The position numbers were made by a program, and so were the translations under genes. Below the pieces are notes generated by a model. The model did not search any database, was not told where the DNA came from, and saw only the letters and a list, made by a program, of their open reading frames with translations. A stretch of 64,000 bases of DNA from Pseudoneurospora amorphoporcata (lineage: Eukaryota; Ascomycota; Sordariomycetes; Sordariales; Sordariaceae), in assembly GCA_033297205.1 (NCBI GenBank), contig MU859144.1, forward strand, positions 1-64,000, in the 5' to 3' direction. Shown one piece after another: positions 10,521 through 22,114 of this stretch. How positions within the stretch are numbered: position 1 is the stretch's first letter; each line of letters starts with the position of its first letter.

Positions 10521-12537
10521 TTAATGGGCATGAGAATGCCCGATGCTGCCATCAACAATAGTCTGCTGGCACTTTTTCAAAATGGCCGCCTGCCTAGCCA
10601 CATCAGCCAGCCTTCCAATGACATGCTTGTTACCTTCCACGAATCCGTACAGCGCATAGGGGATCCCGACATCGTTGCAGAACTCCTGGACCAGCTTCTG
10701 TGTCTTGCGGAGGTTATGCCTAGGAATGCGGGGGTACAAGTGGTGAATAGCCTGGAACTGGAGGCCGCCGTGGAAGAAGTCCAGCCACTCCGGGCAGTCG
10801 ACATCCATGGTCGTGCGCAGCATGCGCTGCGGGAAAGACTCGTGGGGACCCAAGTCAGAGGTGGACATGGCGAAGTGAGAGAGCGTGATCTGCACGTGCA
10901 ACGGGCTGGTGACCGCGTGGGAGACCATGAAGAAGACAAAGCGGTTCCAGTTGCCGTCGATCGCCTTGTACATGATCCCGTAACCGAACCAGTACCAGAA
11001 GAAGACCTGGCCGGCAAGCTCGAGATGCCGGTGCCACCACGCAGGACCGTGCTTGGGTGCCTGGCCCTTAAAGATGTACTCCCACGATAGACGGTAGAGG
11101 TTCAGGCGGGCAAACAGCATGACGATGTAGTAGAGGTAGTGCTGGAGGGAGACGAAGAATTTGGCGAAAATGTCGTACTCCAGGACACGGTCGTAGTAGG
11201 TGGACCTCAGGTTAGTGAAGAAACGGTGCGAGATGGCGAAGAAGGGCAGATGCTCGATATCCGGATCATGTTCCGGGCTGTTGGTGATAATATGGTGAAC
11301 GTTGTGGTTCCGCTTCCACCAACCTAGACTCAGACCACCGATGAAGTCGGCAATGACGATGCCGATGACAGTGTCGACGTGGAAATGGTGCGTGATACCC
11401 ATGTGGCCCGCGTCGTGGGCAGTGAAGACCAGCTGATGCCAGAAAGAGCCAAGACAGAAGGCGCTAGGAACGTACCAACCCCACTTGAGAAACAGAAGAC
11501 ACCCGGTGAAGAGGAGGGTATAGCGGAATCCCTCGATGGCATAAGCAACGTAGTTGCAGTCATAGAGCCCTTCGGCCTTGATGCGCTCGTGAAGTTGACG
11601 ATACTTTCGGATGACGGTATCTTGGGTCTCCTCATCGAGGGGAGGGTACTTGTCGAGATCGAGTCGGATCTCTTGCCTTGTTAGGGCGTCGAGATGGGCC
11701 ATACCATCCCTAGGGCCATCATCGACGCTCTTGGCATCGGCCTTCTCGTCCCCAACGGAGGAAATCGAGGTGAAGGAATCGGACCGGCTCACGGCAGATT
11801 TCGACCGAGCGTTTGTACGGGCGCGGAGTTGGTTCGACTCCGGAGCTGATTCTCCATCGAAGACCGGGGATGGGGCCGGCGAAGGGGTCCGTGAGCTCTC
11901 CGATTCGACAGATGATGACGACCCGAAGCTAGTGTCCGCATCGTAGTTCGCAGCTCGGGACCTTGTCTCTGGCGACTCCTCCTCCCATTCTTCTCCTCCT
12001 TCTCCTCTTGGCCTGAACTTGCCTCCTTGTATCGGTGGCAAAAAGTTCTTCCATCTCCCTTCTATCCTGCCAACCCTGTACCTGTTCATCTGAGCTCGTG
12101 CTTCTGGCGAATGTAACCTATAGCGCCCCAAAAGTCCATATTATAAAGTCAGCAATTCCTTCTTCACCATATTTCCAAGAAACATACATCAAATCAGACC
12201 CAGACAATCTCGGTTAGTGCAATGATATCTTGTGTTGTACGCACCCGTTTACTTCATCGGTAGCATCCCTCCCAATCATGTGCTTGATGGCCTTATCACC
12301 ACCAGGGTGATACTTGACCCAAGGGTCTACCTTCAGGACATATTGGTCGACGATAATGATATGTCGGCCTTCGGAGATCAAGGCCTCGATCTCACGGCGG
12401 GAAACGAATGGGTATGTCCGCTCTGTTGTTTTGACTGTCGACTGTTGGACAGTTCCGGTATCTTCGGCAGCGGCGCGTGATGGTGGGGGTTCAGACGCCA
12501 TTGTTGTCCTTGCGCGGGGCCGTTGTGTTCTAAGCAT
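10521..12537 (-). CDS. Cytochrome b5-fused front-end desaturase (probable delta-8 sphingolipid desaturase)
   Basis: Exons 12537-12245 and 12117-10521 (donor GTGCGT, acceptor TATAG) give 629 residues. The N terminus is a cytochrome b5 domain with the heme motif HPGG at residues 77-80 and the second heme His at about 100, just after the splice junction. Downstream is a Ser-rich acidic linker, then a membrane desaturase domain with three histidine boxes: HDAGH (~331), HNVHH (~368) and QAIHH (~552). Gln in place of the first His of box three is diagnostic of front-end desaturases. In fungi this architecture usually acts on the sphingoid base of glucosylceramides at the ER; a fatty-acid front-end role cannot be excluded. 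ATG at 12537 is the first in frame. Met13, in an MASEPPP context, is a plausible alternative giving 617 residues. Confidence 0.9.
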
Positions 12538-13616
12538 GGCGGGGAAATATGGGGTGTATAGGAGATGAACTAAAACGCCCGCCGTCTCGGTTCAGGTTGT
12601 GGACAGGGAAAGGTTGTGGTGTTTATCTTCTCAGCAGTCCAGTAAATCCAAGGTCGGTTTTGGTGATGGAAATTCCGAGGGCACTTGTTGATACTATGTG
12701 AACGTCGAAGGTGGGACGGATAGGGCCAACAGAGGTTGGTGAGTGGCTCGATAGATCGTATTCTGATGCGGGTGCTGTTCCTGGACAGTTAGTACGTACA
12801 AAACAACCGGACGGGCATGGCCGGGGGACGACATGACATTGGACAAGATTATTCCTAGGTGCCACTGGCGTTGACCGAGTGGAAACCTCACCGCTGTCCA
12901 CAAAGGCGCGTCCACCCAGCTCCAGGCCATCTTGGCGTTTGCTGAACCACATAAGGGCCATACAAGGAACCATGAGTACTTGCCACCCCAACATTTGCAT
13001 CTGGGCTGAAACTAACTACAATTTGGATTGTCAATGAAGTCTCTTGGACCCCTGGGCTTTCAAGGTCACAACTGCCTACACATTAATAACAGTCATCTCT
13101 CGAACCAGTGCACAGAGGGTTAGGGTCCACAATTGATGATTTACGATACGAATAACGTCATGCCAAGCAACACTATCAATACCCAAACACAGTTAAGGGC
13201 TGGCGTTTATGAGAATGCTACTCAGGCTGAGAAGTAACGACAACGGGCACCGAGGACAAGAGTGATCCAAAAATCCACAACCTTCTATAACTCAACGCTA
13301 ACATAAAAATAAACAGCAGCTCCCAGCCTTCCCATCTGGCAACTAGCTTTTCTGTATCTTTTGAAATCTCGTGTAGTCACCGAGTCTCGAACCCAACCAG
13401 GGCCCCACAAGGCCACGCAGCCTTAGTCCAACCAACAAAGGGCGTCTATTTAGCATGGCGTGGTGAAAATCCCCTATTAAACCTTTAAGGGAAAAAACCC
13501 GTGACTACAGTACAAGTACACCCCTCCCATCCCCGTTCCATACTCCCATTGCTAGAAATCCAGGCAGCACATCATTCCGTGTTCATATCCACCCAACACC
13601 AACCAGCTCCAGCTGC
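12538..13616. other. Intergenic, no gene seen
   Basis: This is the 5' flank of the desaturase gene and the 3' flank of the dihydrolipoamide dehydrogenase gene. Short frames of 78 to 125 codons in 12623-13000 show no recognisable content. Confidence 0.6.
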
Positions 13617-15436
13617 TTAGAAGTGAATAGCCTTGGAGTAGGTGGCCATGGCAGCCTCCTTGAAAGCCTCGGCGAGGGTAGGGTGAGCGTGGCAGGTGCG
13701 GGCAATATCCTCGGAAGAAGCACCGTACTCGAGGGCAAGGGTACCCTCAGCAATCATCTCACCGGCATTGGGGCCAATGATGTGAACACCGAGCAGACGG
13801 TCGGTCTCGGGGTCGGCGATCATCTTGACCATACCCTCAGTGTCGAGGTTGGTCTTGGCGCGGGAGTTGGCGCTGAAGGGGAAGGTACCGACCTTGTAGG
13901 GGACACCGGCCTTCTTGAGCTCCTGCTCGGACTGGCCAACCCAGGCAACCTCGGGGAAGGTGTACATGACCGAGGGAATGCAGCCGTAGTTGACGTGGCC
14001 GTAACCCTTCTTGATGTACTCGATGGCAGCAACGGCCTCCTCCTCAGCCTTGTGGGCAAGCATGGGGCCGAAGGTGACATCACCAACACAGCGGATGTGG
14101 GGAATCTTGGTGCGATACTCGGAGTCGATGATGATGCGGCCGCGCTCATCCTTCTCGAGGCCAATGTTCTCGAGGCCGAGGCCCTCGGTGTAGGGGCGGC
14201 GGCCAATAGCGACAAGGACGACGTCACCCTCGAGCTGTGTTCAAACAATGTCAGCTATACGGCTCATGATAACATCTTGCCTGCGGTGTCAAGAATTACT
14301 CACAGTCTCGGGCTTACCACCCTTAGCAGAGTCGACCTCAAGCTTGACGGTCTCACCGGACTTGTCACCGGAAACGACCTTGGTGCCAGTCTTGAAGTTG
14401 ATGCCCTGCTTCTTCAGGATCTTCTGGATGGACTTGGCGACCTCAAGGTCCATGCCGGGGCCACCAATCTGGTCGAGGAACTCGATAACGGTAACCTGGG
14501 CGCCGAGACGAGACCAGACGGAGGCCATCTCGAGACCAATGATACCACCACCGATGACGAGCATCTTCTCGGGGACCTTCTCAAGGGCAATGGCGCCAGT
14601 GCTGCTGATGACGCGCTTCTCGTCGATCTCAAGACCGGGGAAGGGGGTGACCTCGGAACCGGTGGCGATAAGGATGTTCTTGCCCTTAACGGAGGTCTCG
14701 CCGCCGTCGTTAAGCTTGACGTTGACGGTGTGCTCGTCGGCGAAAGAGCCGGCGCCCTTGATGTACTCGACGCCGTTCTTCTTGAGGAGGAACTCAACGC
14801 CCTTGGTGAGACCGCTGACGGACTGGTCCTTGGCCTTCATGAGCTGGGCGAGGTTAAGCTTGACATCGCCGACCTCGATACCGCGGTGTTTCGAGTCGTG
14901 GAGGATCTGGTGGTAGAGATGGGAGTTGTTGAGGAGCGACTTGGAGGGAATGCAGCCGACGTTCAGGCAGGTACCGCCGAGGGTGCCGCGCTTCTCGATA
15001 CAGGCGACCTATATCCAGGAAACATGCGAGATAGGAGTCAGATATTGCCGTCATTCGCCGATGTTGCGGTTGATTCGCGATGCGACGCACCTTGAGACCC
15101 TCCTGGCCGGCCTTGATGGCAGCAACATAGCCAGCGACACCACCACCAATGATGACGAGATCCTTCTCCTCTACGGGCACATCAACAGTCAGCCGACCAG
15201 AATCCTTTGACGAGAACCAGCTCTTGATATTGGCGAACAGACCAGACTCGGTCGCATAGGTCCTCCTCAACCTGGGAGAGACGACAACAGGGAGGCTATA
15301 TGTGGTCGTCAAGTTAGCTTCGAACGCGTATGAGAAGGCAGGATGTCGGGAACCGGCAACCGGGACGCTGAGCTTACCCCGAGGGCTTGAAGGCGGACCG
15401 GACGGCAGCACGGCCTATTAATCTCTGGGACAGCAT
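13617..15436 (-). CDS. dld1: Dihydrolipoamide dehydrogenase (E3), mitochondrial
   Basis: The splice model is 15436-15378, 15295-15091, 15008-14304 and 14234-13617, about 528 residues. E3 reoxidises dihydrolipoyl groups of the pyruvate, 2-oxoglutarate and branched-chain dehydrogenases and of the glycine system in the matrix, passing electrons through FAD to NAD+. The N terminus (MLSQRLIGRAAVRSAF) is Arg-rich and lacks acidic residues, as a mitochondrial presequence should be. Visible motifs are the FAD GGGVAG fold in exon 2, the redox disulfide GGTCLNVGC (Cys102 and Cys107) at the start of exon 3, the NAD-binding VIGGGIIGLE, the ATG motif ATGSEV, and the C-terminal HAHPTLAEAF with the His-Glu pair. 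The first exon is only 59 nt; starting at the downstream in-frame codon would lose the presequence. Strong G/C third-position bias creates a long antisense frame that I reject as a gene. Confidence 0.96.
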
Positions 15437-16688
15437 GGTAAAAGATAGGTGCTGAATGGGCAAAACTGGAAACGGAAACAGGAAAGATTCGAAAGAACGA
15501 GCACACTACGAAGAGATGCCCGGGGAAGCAGGGAATGCGATTCGATGGTGAGAGGTCGAGAGTGTGTGTACTGAACTGCAAAACGCCGCGGGAGAGACAA
15601 TTGTTGGGATTCAAGGCGGAAGCTATTCACGGGAAGCGAAAAATGTCCAGTCCCACTTGTTCGGGTTGCCAGCCCGTCAGAGGCTTACAATGCTCAGAGC
15701 GCACCCGCTTTCCACCGTGCCCATCCCAACTTGCCCGCTCGAGACAGCGCAGAGCGGAGTAGGTACAAGTAGTGCCTGCTAAGGTAGTGGTACGTACTGC
15801 CTTGTGCCAGACTTAAGCGGAACGGCAGGTACTGTAGTTGTACCTTCACCTCCGTTGCGCGCCGGGGCTCTTGCCGTCTGTTGCCGCTGCCCTGACTGCT
15901 TCATCAAAACCCGGCATCCCCAAGTGCGCTTTACGTTACCGTCTCCCACTGCGACTCGTGATTGGTCAAAATTCCGAAATAGCTTGGCATGCAACAGCTG
16001 ACCCCAAAATTTTGACATCTTGCACCCCCGCTAGCCTTTTTGACATCCTGTGCTTGACAATTTGGACATTACTTGGCTGCTCAAGCCCCACTCGATCCCC
16101 TCTTTTGCTCCCCTCTTTTGCTCCCCTCTTTACTCCGCTGTCGAATTGGAGAAGAAGCATCGAACTGTCACCGTCTCCTCAGCAGAGGCCGGCATGGTCG
16201 GACGACTTACAGTTGTACAACAGGCTTCAGTTTGTTTCGAGGCCGACATGGAACACCGACCGAACACATGGCAGGCAATTCATCTCGAACCATCTGTCCC
16301 CTCCTCACAATCAACAGTCCGGCCCGTCCGACGACCCTCAAACGACCCTCAAACAACCCTATCCCTCGTTGCAAGACGGAATGACATCATTGAGTGATAT
16401 TTACAGAGCACTATAGGTATTTCCGTGGCTCCCGCAGACTCGAATTGACCGTCCACTGGTCCAGGTGTCAAATCCCCAGCGAACCTCCGACTTGTCCTGT
16501 CCCGCCGTCCACCGTAGATGGGATAGAATGAAGGTCAGCACATCGGATCAAAACAACTTGGGCTAGACGCATGAGCTTCTCAAGATATTGACCATTGGTC
16601 TTTCGGCCAGTGTGTGATAATTATACTCTAAATCCCCAGGGTATCCGATCCTGTGTATAGGTATACAACAAAAAACAACAAAGTAAAC
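15437..16688. other. Intergenic: dld1 promoter side and sgd1 3' flank
   Basis: Both neighbours are on the minus strand. A short tandem of CTCCCCTCTTTTG-like units lies near 16100-16130. Plus-strand frames here (for example 15838-16416) are rich in Pro/Ser/Arg and have no recognisable domain. Confidence 0.55.
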
Positions 16689-19579
16689 CTATTCCACCAA
16701 GCCTTCAGCGGCGAGCAGCGCATGCTCCAAGGCCGCCATGGCCGTCTTGCAACCCTCCTTGACGAGCTTCGTGTTGGCCGCTCCTCCCGTGAGATCTGAC
16801 TTCCGGATCACCTTCTTGATGAACCACTGCAGGCCCCTGGCAAGCTCGGGGACCCCTTCCACAGCCGCAAACACCGATGTAATCGTCTCATCCCGGCCCT
16901 TGTCGCCGCCTTTTCCGGCTTCTAGAAGCACGGTAATCAGCAGGATCTCCACCAACGCCCGCGTCTTGGTCTGTAGATAAGGCAGGTTGAGGCATTTGAG
17001 AATCGCCAGCCCTAGCGATCCGCCTGCCACCAGGGCGCCGAACAGCTTCGCAACGTTTACAAGTCGTCGCATGTCCATCGAATCTTCGTCCTCCTCTTCC
17101 TCAATATCGTCGCCGAAAACGGACTCTCCGAGACGCCTGAATAGCTTCCAGAGCGCGTCTTGGAATGACCACCGGATTTTGCGATCCCCGCACAGCTTCT
17201 TGGCCACCAAGGTGTAGTATGGGTTGTAGACCTGCTCGGCGCCGGCGCACTGAATGATCACATATGGAACCTCTCTCTGGCGCTCCTTGTTCAGGCGCAA
17301 CTTGAGGATGCGGTAGTAAGCATCTTCGTAGTCTGTGGCGGACATTATCGACACAAAGATGGACCGGCGCACGTCCGTGTTCATCTGGTTTTCCCTGGCA
17401 AGTTCTCCGAGGTCAGGCATGTCCTCGACATCCTCCAACACAAAGCTTTCGGCGTCCGAGTCAACGTTATGCTGGATAACGTTGTCCTGAGTTGACGAGG
17501 GCATCTTGTCGCCGTCCTTATCCTTGCCCGCCCAGCTAGCGCCTACAAGCCACCATTTGCCCTTCTTATCAGCATCGCGAATATCGGCAAGGGCCATTCG
17601 CAAAGGCTCGGACGTCTTGCTGGTCTTTAGGGTGCCCAAAAGCTTCTTCATCTTGGTTGTATGCTCAGTAAGAACGGCGGAAGCGCCTAGTCCCGTCTTC
17701 ATCTTGTTGTTCTTCAGGTCGTTGATGGTCTCGATCATGAACTTGGTTCTGACGCTGAGGTTCTTCTCTCCAATCTTGGCAACAGCCGGGCGGACAAGGG
17801 TGACGATATCCTTGAGAGACATGGGGTCATCTTGTCGGAGGGCTGGGCCAGCAATGCGCACAATCCTGAGCAGAAGTTCTGCGTTCAGCTCCGATAGATC
17901 ACCCAGCAGGACTCGAATGAAGTCGAAGAGCAGATTGGGGCCCACAAGTTGAAAGTTGTAGAGTTCGGATAGGAAGGTGATGATGTTGGAGGTCTGTTTT
18001 GGTACGTCTGGCCGCTCCTTTGCAGCCTCCTTGGCCTCTTCGTAATGCTTATCGAACCGCTCAATCACTTCTTGAATCAGTTGTGCGCCAAAGTCCATAC
18101 CTATGACCTTGAAGATACCAGTAGCAAAACCGGCGGTAAGAACGAGCAACGTATCAGGTAGCGTCGTTGGCTCGCACACCTGGATGAGTAGGAGATCAAT
18201 AATGTTCGATGTGAGGTGTTGTCGCGGGTTGTCGCGGTAAAGCTTTTCAAAGTCCATAATAATGGATAACAGGTTAGACTCGGTCATCCTGTTGATGAGA
18301 CCTTGTGTTTGACGGCGAATCCGGGCCACCAACTCCGCGTCCGAGCCTGCCTCCGCTCGCTTGGATGGTGGTACGTATTTCGCTACCGTCTGCCCCGTCG
18401 TAGGCGCAACGTATGGGTTTTCGCGGACTCGTTCTGGTGGCTCTTGTTCGGTTTCTTCGTCTTCATCGGCTCCTTCTTCGTTTTCGTGTTCGTCGAACCC
18501 TCCAAACCCATCACCATCATCATCCTCATCCTCACCCGAGACGTCTTCTTCGCCATCTTCATCGGAATCGCCTTCGAACATGTCTTCGTCTTGATCTTCG
18601 TCGTCGTTTTCATGGTCAGAGTCAGACCCCACTAATAGGTCGTCCAGGCCATCGTCCTCTTCGTCCAGTTCGGAGTCTTCTTCTTCTTCTTCTTCTTCTT
18701 CTTCTTCTTCTTCTTCTTCTTCTTCTTCTTCTTCTTCTTCTTCTTCTTCTTCTTCTGATTCGGCCTCTTTCGTCTTCTTCATCGCCTCTTCCGCTTTCCT
18801 CCTCTTCGCCGCAAGCCACTCATCCGCTTCCGACTTCCGCTTCCTTTTCTCGCTTGTATCGTCTCCTACGCCCGGGAGGCCTTCTAGTAGTTCAAGAAGA
18901 CCATCCTCCTCGAAAGACTTGGGAAGCGATCTGCGACCCTTCTTGAGACCGAGCTTCTTTTCAAGGTCGGCGATCTCCTTGTCGTCTTGCGCCAATCGTT
19001 CCAGGACGGTTTTCGATATTTTTGGCTGTGACTTCGGTTTGGATTGTGTTGTTTCCTCTTCATCATCCTCTTCTTCGCTTTCGTCGTCGTCTTCAGCTTC
19101 GTCGAGGTCTAGGTCGTCGTCGTCCTCGTCCAGATCAATATCCCCCTCCTCATCGAAACCCTCGTCATCGTCCTCATCGAGATCAACATCATCCTCCTCC
19201 TCTTCCTCCAATTGTTGTTTATTTCCCTTCTTCAAGATGGGCTTGGGCTCCTTTGTAAATGCGGCGTCGACCTTCTTCTGTGTTGTCGGGGGCGCAGCAC
19301 GTTCGGCATGGTAGCTTTTCGTGGACGAGGAGCGGTGGGTCTTTTTCTGTGTTCTCTCTGCTTTGCGGCGATCCTTTCTAGACTGAAATTTATCCTTGCG
19401 CCCTCCGTAGGATCGCTCTGTGATAGTTAGAGTTTTGTCCGAGAACCCTGATCGCTACCTTTGGCAGAAAAGGCAATAGTTGCGTGAGCGCATGGAGCAT
19501 GCTTACCGTCTACGCCGAGCTCCTTGAGAAGGTTTTCAGGCAGCTTTGGAGCCTTTATTCTCTTGGATGGTGGTCTCAT
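16689..19579 (-). CDS. sgd1: Sgd1/NOM1-type nucleolar MIF4G-MA3 protein
   Basis: Exons 19579-19507 and 19417-16689 (donor GTAAGC, acceptor CACAG) encode 933 residues. The short first exon begins MRPPSKRIKAPKLP and runs into LGVDERSYGGRK across the junction. The next ~350 residues are very acidic, including a pure Glu run of about 27 residues from a GAA/CTT microsatellite. A MIF4G helical domain starts at about residue 385 (RIRRQTQGLINRM) and an MA3 domain near 705 (VRRSIFVSIMSATDYEDAY). This order matches yeast Sgd1 and human NOM1, nucleolar proteins needed for 18S rRNA maturation; NOM1 also anchors PP1 and binds eIF4A-type helicases. Role here is by homology. The start codon is 420 bp from the divergent srp14 start. 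Confidence 0.92.
18676..18756. repeat. (TTC)n/(GAA)n microsatellite coding for poly-Glu
   Basis: About 27 uninterrupted triplets lie inside sgd1 and encode Glu on the minus strand. Repeat length is likely to vary between isolates without shifting the frame. Confidence 0.9.
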
Positions 19580-19999
19580 GTTTGTGCTATGACGGTGCGG
19601 ATGGGTTGGTGTGTGGGTTGGTTGGCAAGACCAAATTTCGCGGGGACCCTTGCGCAGCTGCGTGAGAGTGTAGAAGACCGCGCGACTGGGACCTTGCTGT
19701 CGTTATCGGATATTTTTTGCTTATCGGTCGCATGCAGGGGTCCAGGCCCGTGGAAAATACGGGACCAAAGGCGCTAGAGGTAAGAAGGGAAGTGGATCCT
19801 CAGATCTCGGGCCCCATAGGTTGGTTTTGTGGAGCAGTTCCTTCATCACTCCAACTGGCCCGACACAGACGGGGAGCTGGCCAACAGTGGGGAGAGCTGC
19901 CACACACGTTGACACTCATCATTCCAGGTCCGTCGTCTTCACAATCACTCATCAACCAATTTGTTAGCTCGCCTCTTGAAACGAAAGAAACCGGACATC
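19580..19999. promoter_or_regulatory. Shared sgd1/srp14 promoter region
   Basis: 420 bp separate the divergent start codons of sgd1 (minus) and srp14 (plus). No clear TATA box is visible. Positions of 5' UTRs and any shared factor site cannot be set from sequence alone. Confidence 0.5.
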
Positions 20000-20682
20000 A
20001 TGGGTCATTTAACGCACGACGAGGTAGTGTATTTTCCATGAAATCGTTCGTTCTATATCTTAACTGAGGAGACTGCTAACCTTCATCAACTCACTACAGT
20101 TCTTCTCCAAGCTCACTGAGCTGTTCGACTACAGAAAGAACCAAGATCATGGAACGATCAACCTAGTTCAAAAGAGGCGTACGTGTACATACACCAACCC
20201 AGCTCAGATGGGGGATCTCTCGGTCAGCCCTGCTACCGTCACGATAACCATCAACTATCACGGTTCCCCTTTTTGCCATTCATCCAATCCCCCGTCCATC
20301 CACGTGCGCCCACAGTTCGCAAAGTGAAGCTTCGCCAAAGCTAACCCTCGCCACAGTATCCTACAACACCCCCTCCCAATCCACCGAAACCGACCTTCTC
20401 ACTGACCTCTGCCCATCCACCCCGCTACCAGTTCTCATCCGCGCCACCAACGCCAAGGGCAAGGACAGGAGGAAGGAAAAGGTCAAGCTCTCCACCATTA
20501 TCGAGCCGGCCGACCTGGAGGCCTTTTACGGGCGGTACGCCGACGTGTGCAAGAAGGGCATGGGCGCGCTGAAGCCGAGAGACAGGACCAAGAGGAAAAA
20601 GCAGTCGAGGAAGAAGAAAGCTCCTACCGCTGGAGGCCCTGGTGTTGGGGCGGGGGGAAGTTCTATGATGGCTATTCCCTGA
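20000..20682 (+). CDS. srp14: Signal recognition particle 14 kDa subunit
   Basis: Exons 20000-20023, 20100-20178 and 20357-20682 (donors GTAGTG and GTACGT, acceptors CTACAG and CCACAG) give 142 residues. SRP14 binds the Alu domain of SRP RNA and helps retain elongation until the ribosome docks at the ER. Typical features are the start MGHLTHDEFFSKLTELF, the β-strand HGTINLVQKR, the conserved LIRATN, VKLSTIIEP and FYGRYADVCKKGM segment, and a lysine/arginine-rich tail (KPRDRTKRKKQ) expected to touch RNA. The Gly-rich last 15 residues are variable in fungi. The first exon is only 8 codons, which is why the gene does not show as one open frame. It diverges from sgd1. Confidence 0.92.
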
Positions 20683-22114
20683 TTCTCCCGATTCGAATTT
20701 CGAAAGCGTCGCAATCATATTTCGTTGCTCTTCTGTCTTCATTTGCGTAGCTGGCGGAGGGGGATGTAAGATAGTACTCGTATCAAAATTTGTAATGCCC
20801 GCATGTTCGGCTTGGTTCAAGTCAGTAGGTACGGCGAGAAGAGCTGTTGACGAGAAAAGAGCAAAAAGCTCAGCTGCCCGAGCCTGGAGTTGAACTCAAG
20901 GCCAGCTGCAAGTACCTACGAAAACACCACGCGTTTTCCTGGATCCCCAGCACCGTGACACCTACCACGTAAACTACTGGAAGATTTGTTGCAAGGTGCG
21001 AGCTAGGGGATTTATATGGTCGCGGTGGTTAAGGTCCAGTCCTGCCGCTGGAGCTCTGGGCCCTTACGGTGGTGGAAATGGAGATGGAAGGGAAAGTGAC
21101 ATCACATGAATGAGTGAAGATGCGTGCAGGTGACATGGCACGGCTTCTGTGTCTTGACAGGGAAGTAAGTAATGAAGAGGGAAGGAAGGACAAATCCTAA
21201 ATACCTCGACCCGTCTTCCCCTTCGTTCTTCTTTTGTCTTTGCGAACTGGTGGCCATCGCCATAAGCCCCAGCTTCTACGCTCTCAAACATGAACTCTGA
21301 AGCCAAACGTGCACTTACCTTGTTCCACGTCTGTTGGCTGGCCTTCATAATTCTGCCTTAGGTGGACTGTCTAGGTGAAGCAGCAGCTACAAGATCCTCA
21401 CCTCAGGAACATAAACATTTAAGCTGTCGGCATGAGTGTCAGCGAAAGGGTAGCCGGCTTACTCATTTTCAAGTGATCTATCATTACGAAACACCGAAAT
21501 CACGTCACTTCACGTTGGATTCATCAGGTCTGGCCTTGATTCAGCGTACTGGGAGTCACATGTATAATGTTCGATCTTGATCTCTAAGGTCAACGGAGAT
21601 GTTACCAGGTTCTCTTCGAGAGTACAGTCTAAAGGCGGTGATGTAGGTGTAAAAAAATGATCAACTGTCCATTTTGAGGGCCCGAACCGAAAACCACTTG
21701 ATGAACAAAGGCGGAGACCCAGTATTCAGCCGCAAGGGAAAAAAAAAAAAAAAAAACGAAGAGTTTCAGTCGGGTTCACTTCTCCCAAGCGTTAACTCGG
21801 CAGGGAAAAGCATATCTGCAAATGCAACTTCCTCAACCTCTTTCCTCCCATACCATTTTCCACATGATTGTCATGCGGCCATTCAGACTACTTACTGCCC
21901 CATCCCAGGTCCCCGCTCTCGACCACTAAATTTCTGACCGTAGCACACCTGTCCGTAGACGAGTAGTGCAATGGAAAAGACTGAACCGAGTGCCACATCG
22001 AAGGCAGGCTTAAATCCACTCATATGATACACACCTCCGAACGGAGAATCCCAAACTGTGAAAAGGAATGTGTCGTATCAACCAGCATGGCTGACGCGAT
22101 GGTCAGAGATCAGT
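20683..22114. other. Intergenic, convergent srp14 and gbp2 flanks
   Basis: No gene recognised. A poly-A tract of about 20 bases lies at 21730-21756. A segment near 21017-21055 resembles the first half of a Leu/Ser-type tRNA but lacks a T arm. Confidence 0.55.

Noticed and set aside
10524..11090. Plus-strand open frame of 188 codons
   Set aside because: Antisense shadow of the desaturase gene.
13623..15095. Plus-strand open frame of 490 codons
   Set aside because: Fully opposite the dld1 exons; composition (Leu/Gly/Asp/Val-rich) is what reverse reading of biased codons gives.
15838..16416. Plus-strand open frame of 192 codons
   Set aside because: Low-complexity Pro/Ser composition, overlapped by two other frames of similar length, no domain; promoter side of dld1.
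20880..20930. B-box-like GAGTTCAACTCC on the minus strand
   Set aside because: No A box at suitable spacing and no tRNA fold.
21017..21060. tRNA-like sequence GGTTAAGGTCCAG with a possible anticodon stem
   Set aside because: Resembles the 5' half of Leu/Ser tRNAs but there is no T arm or matching acceptor stem downstream.
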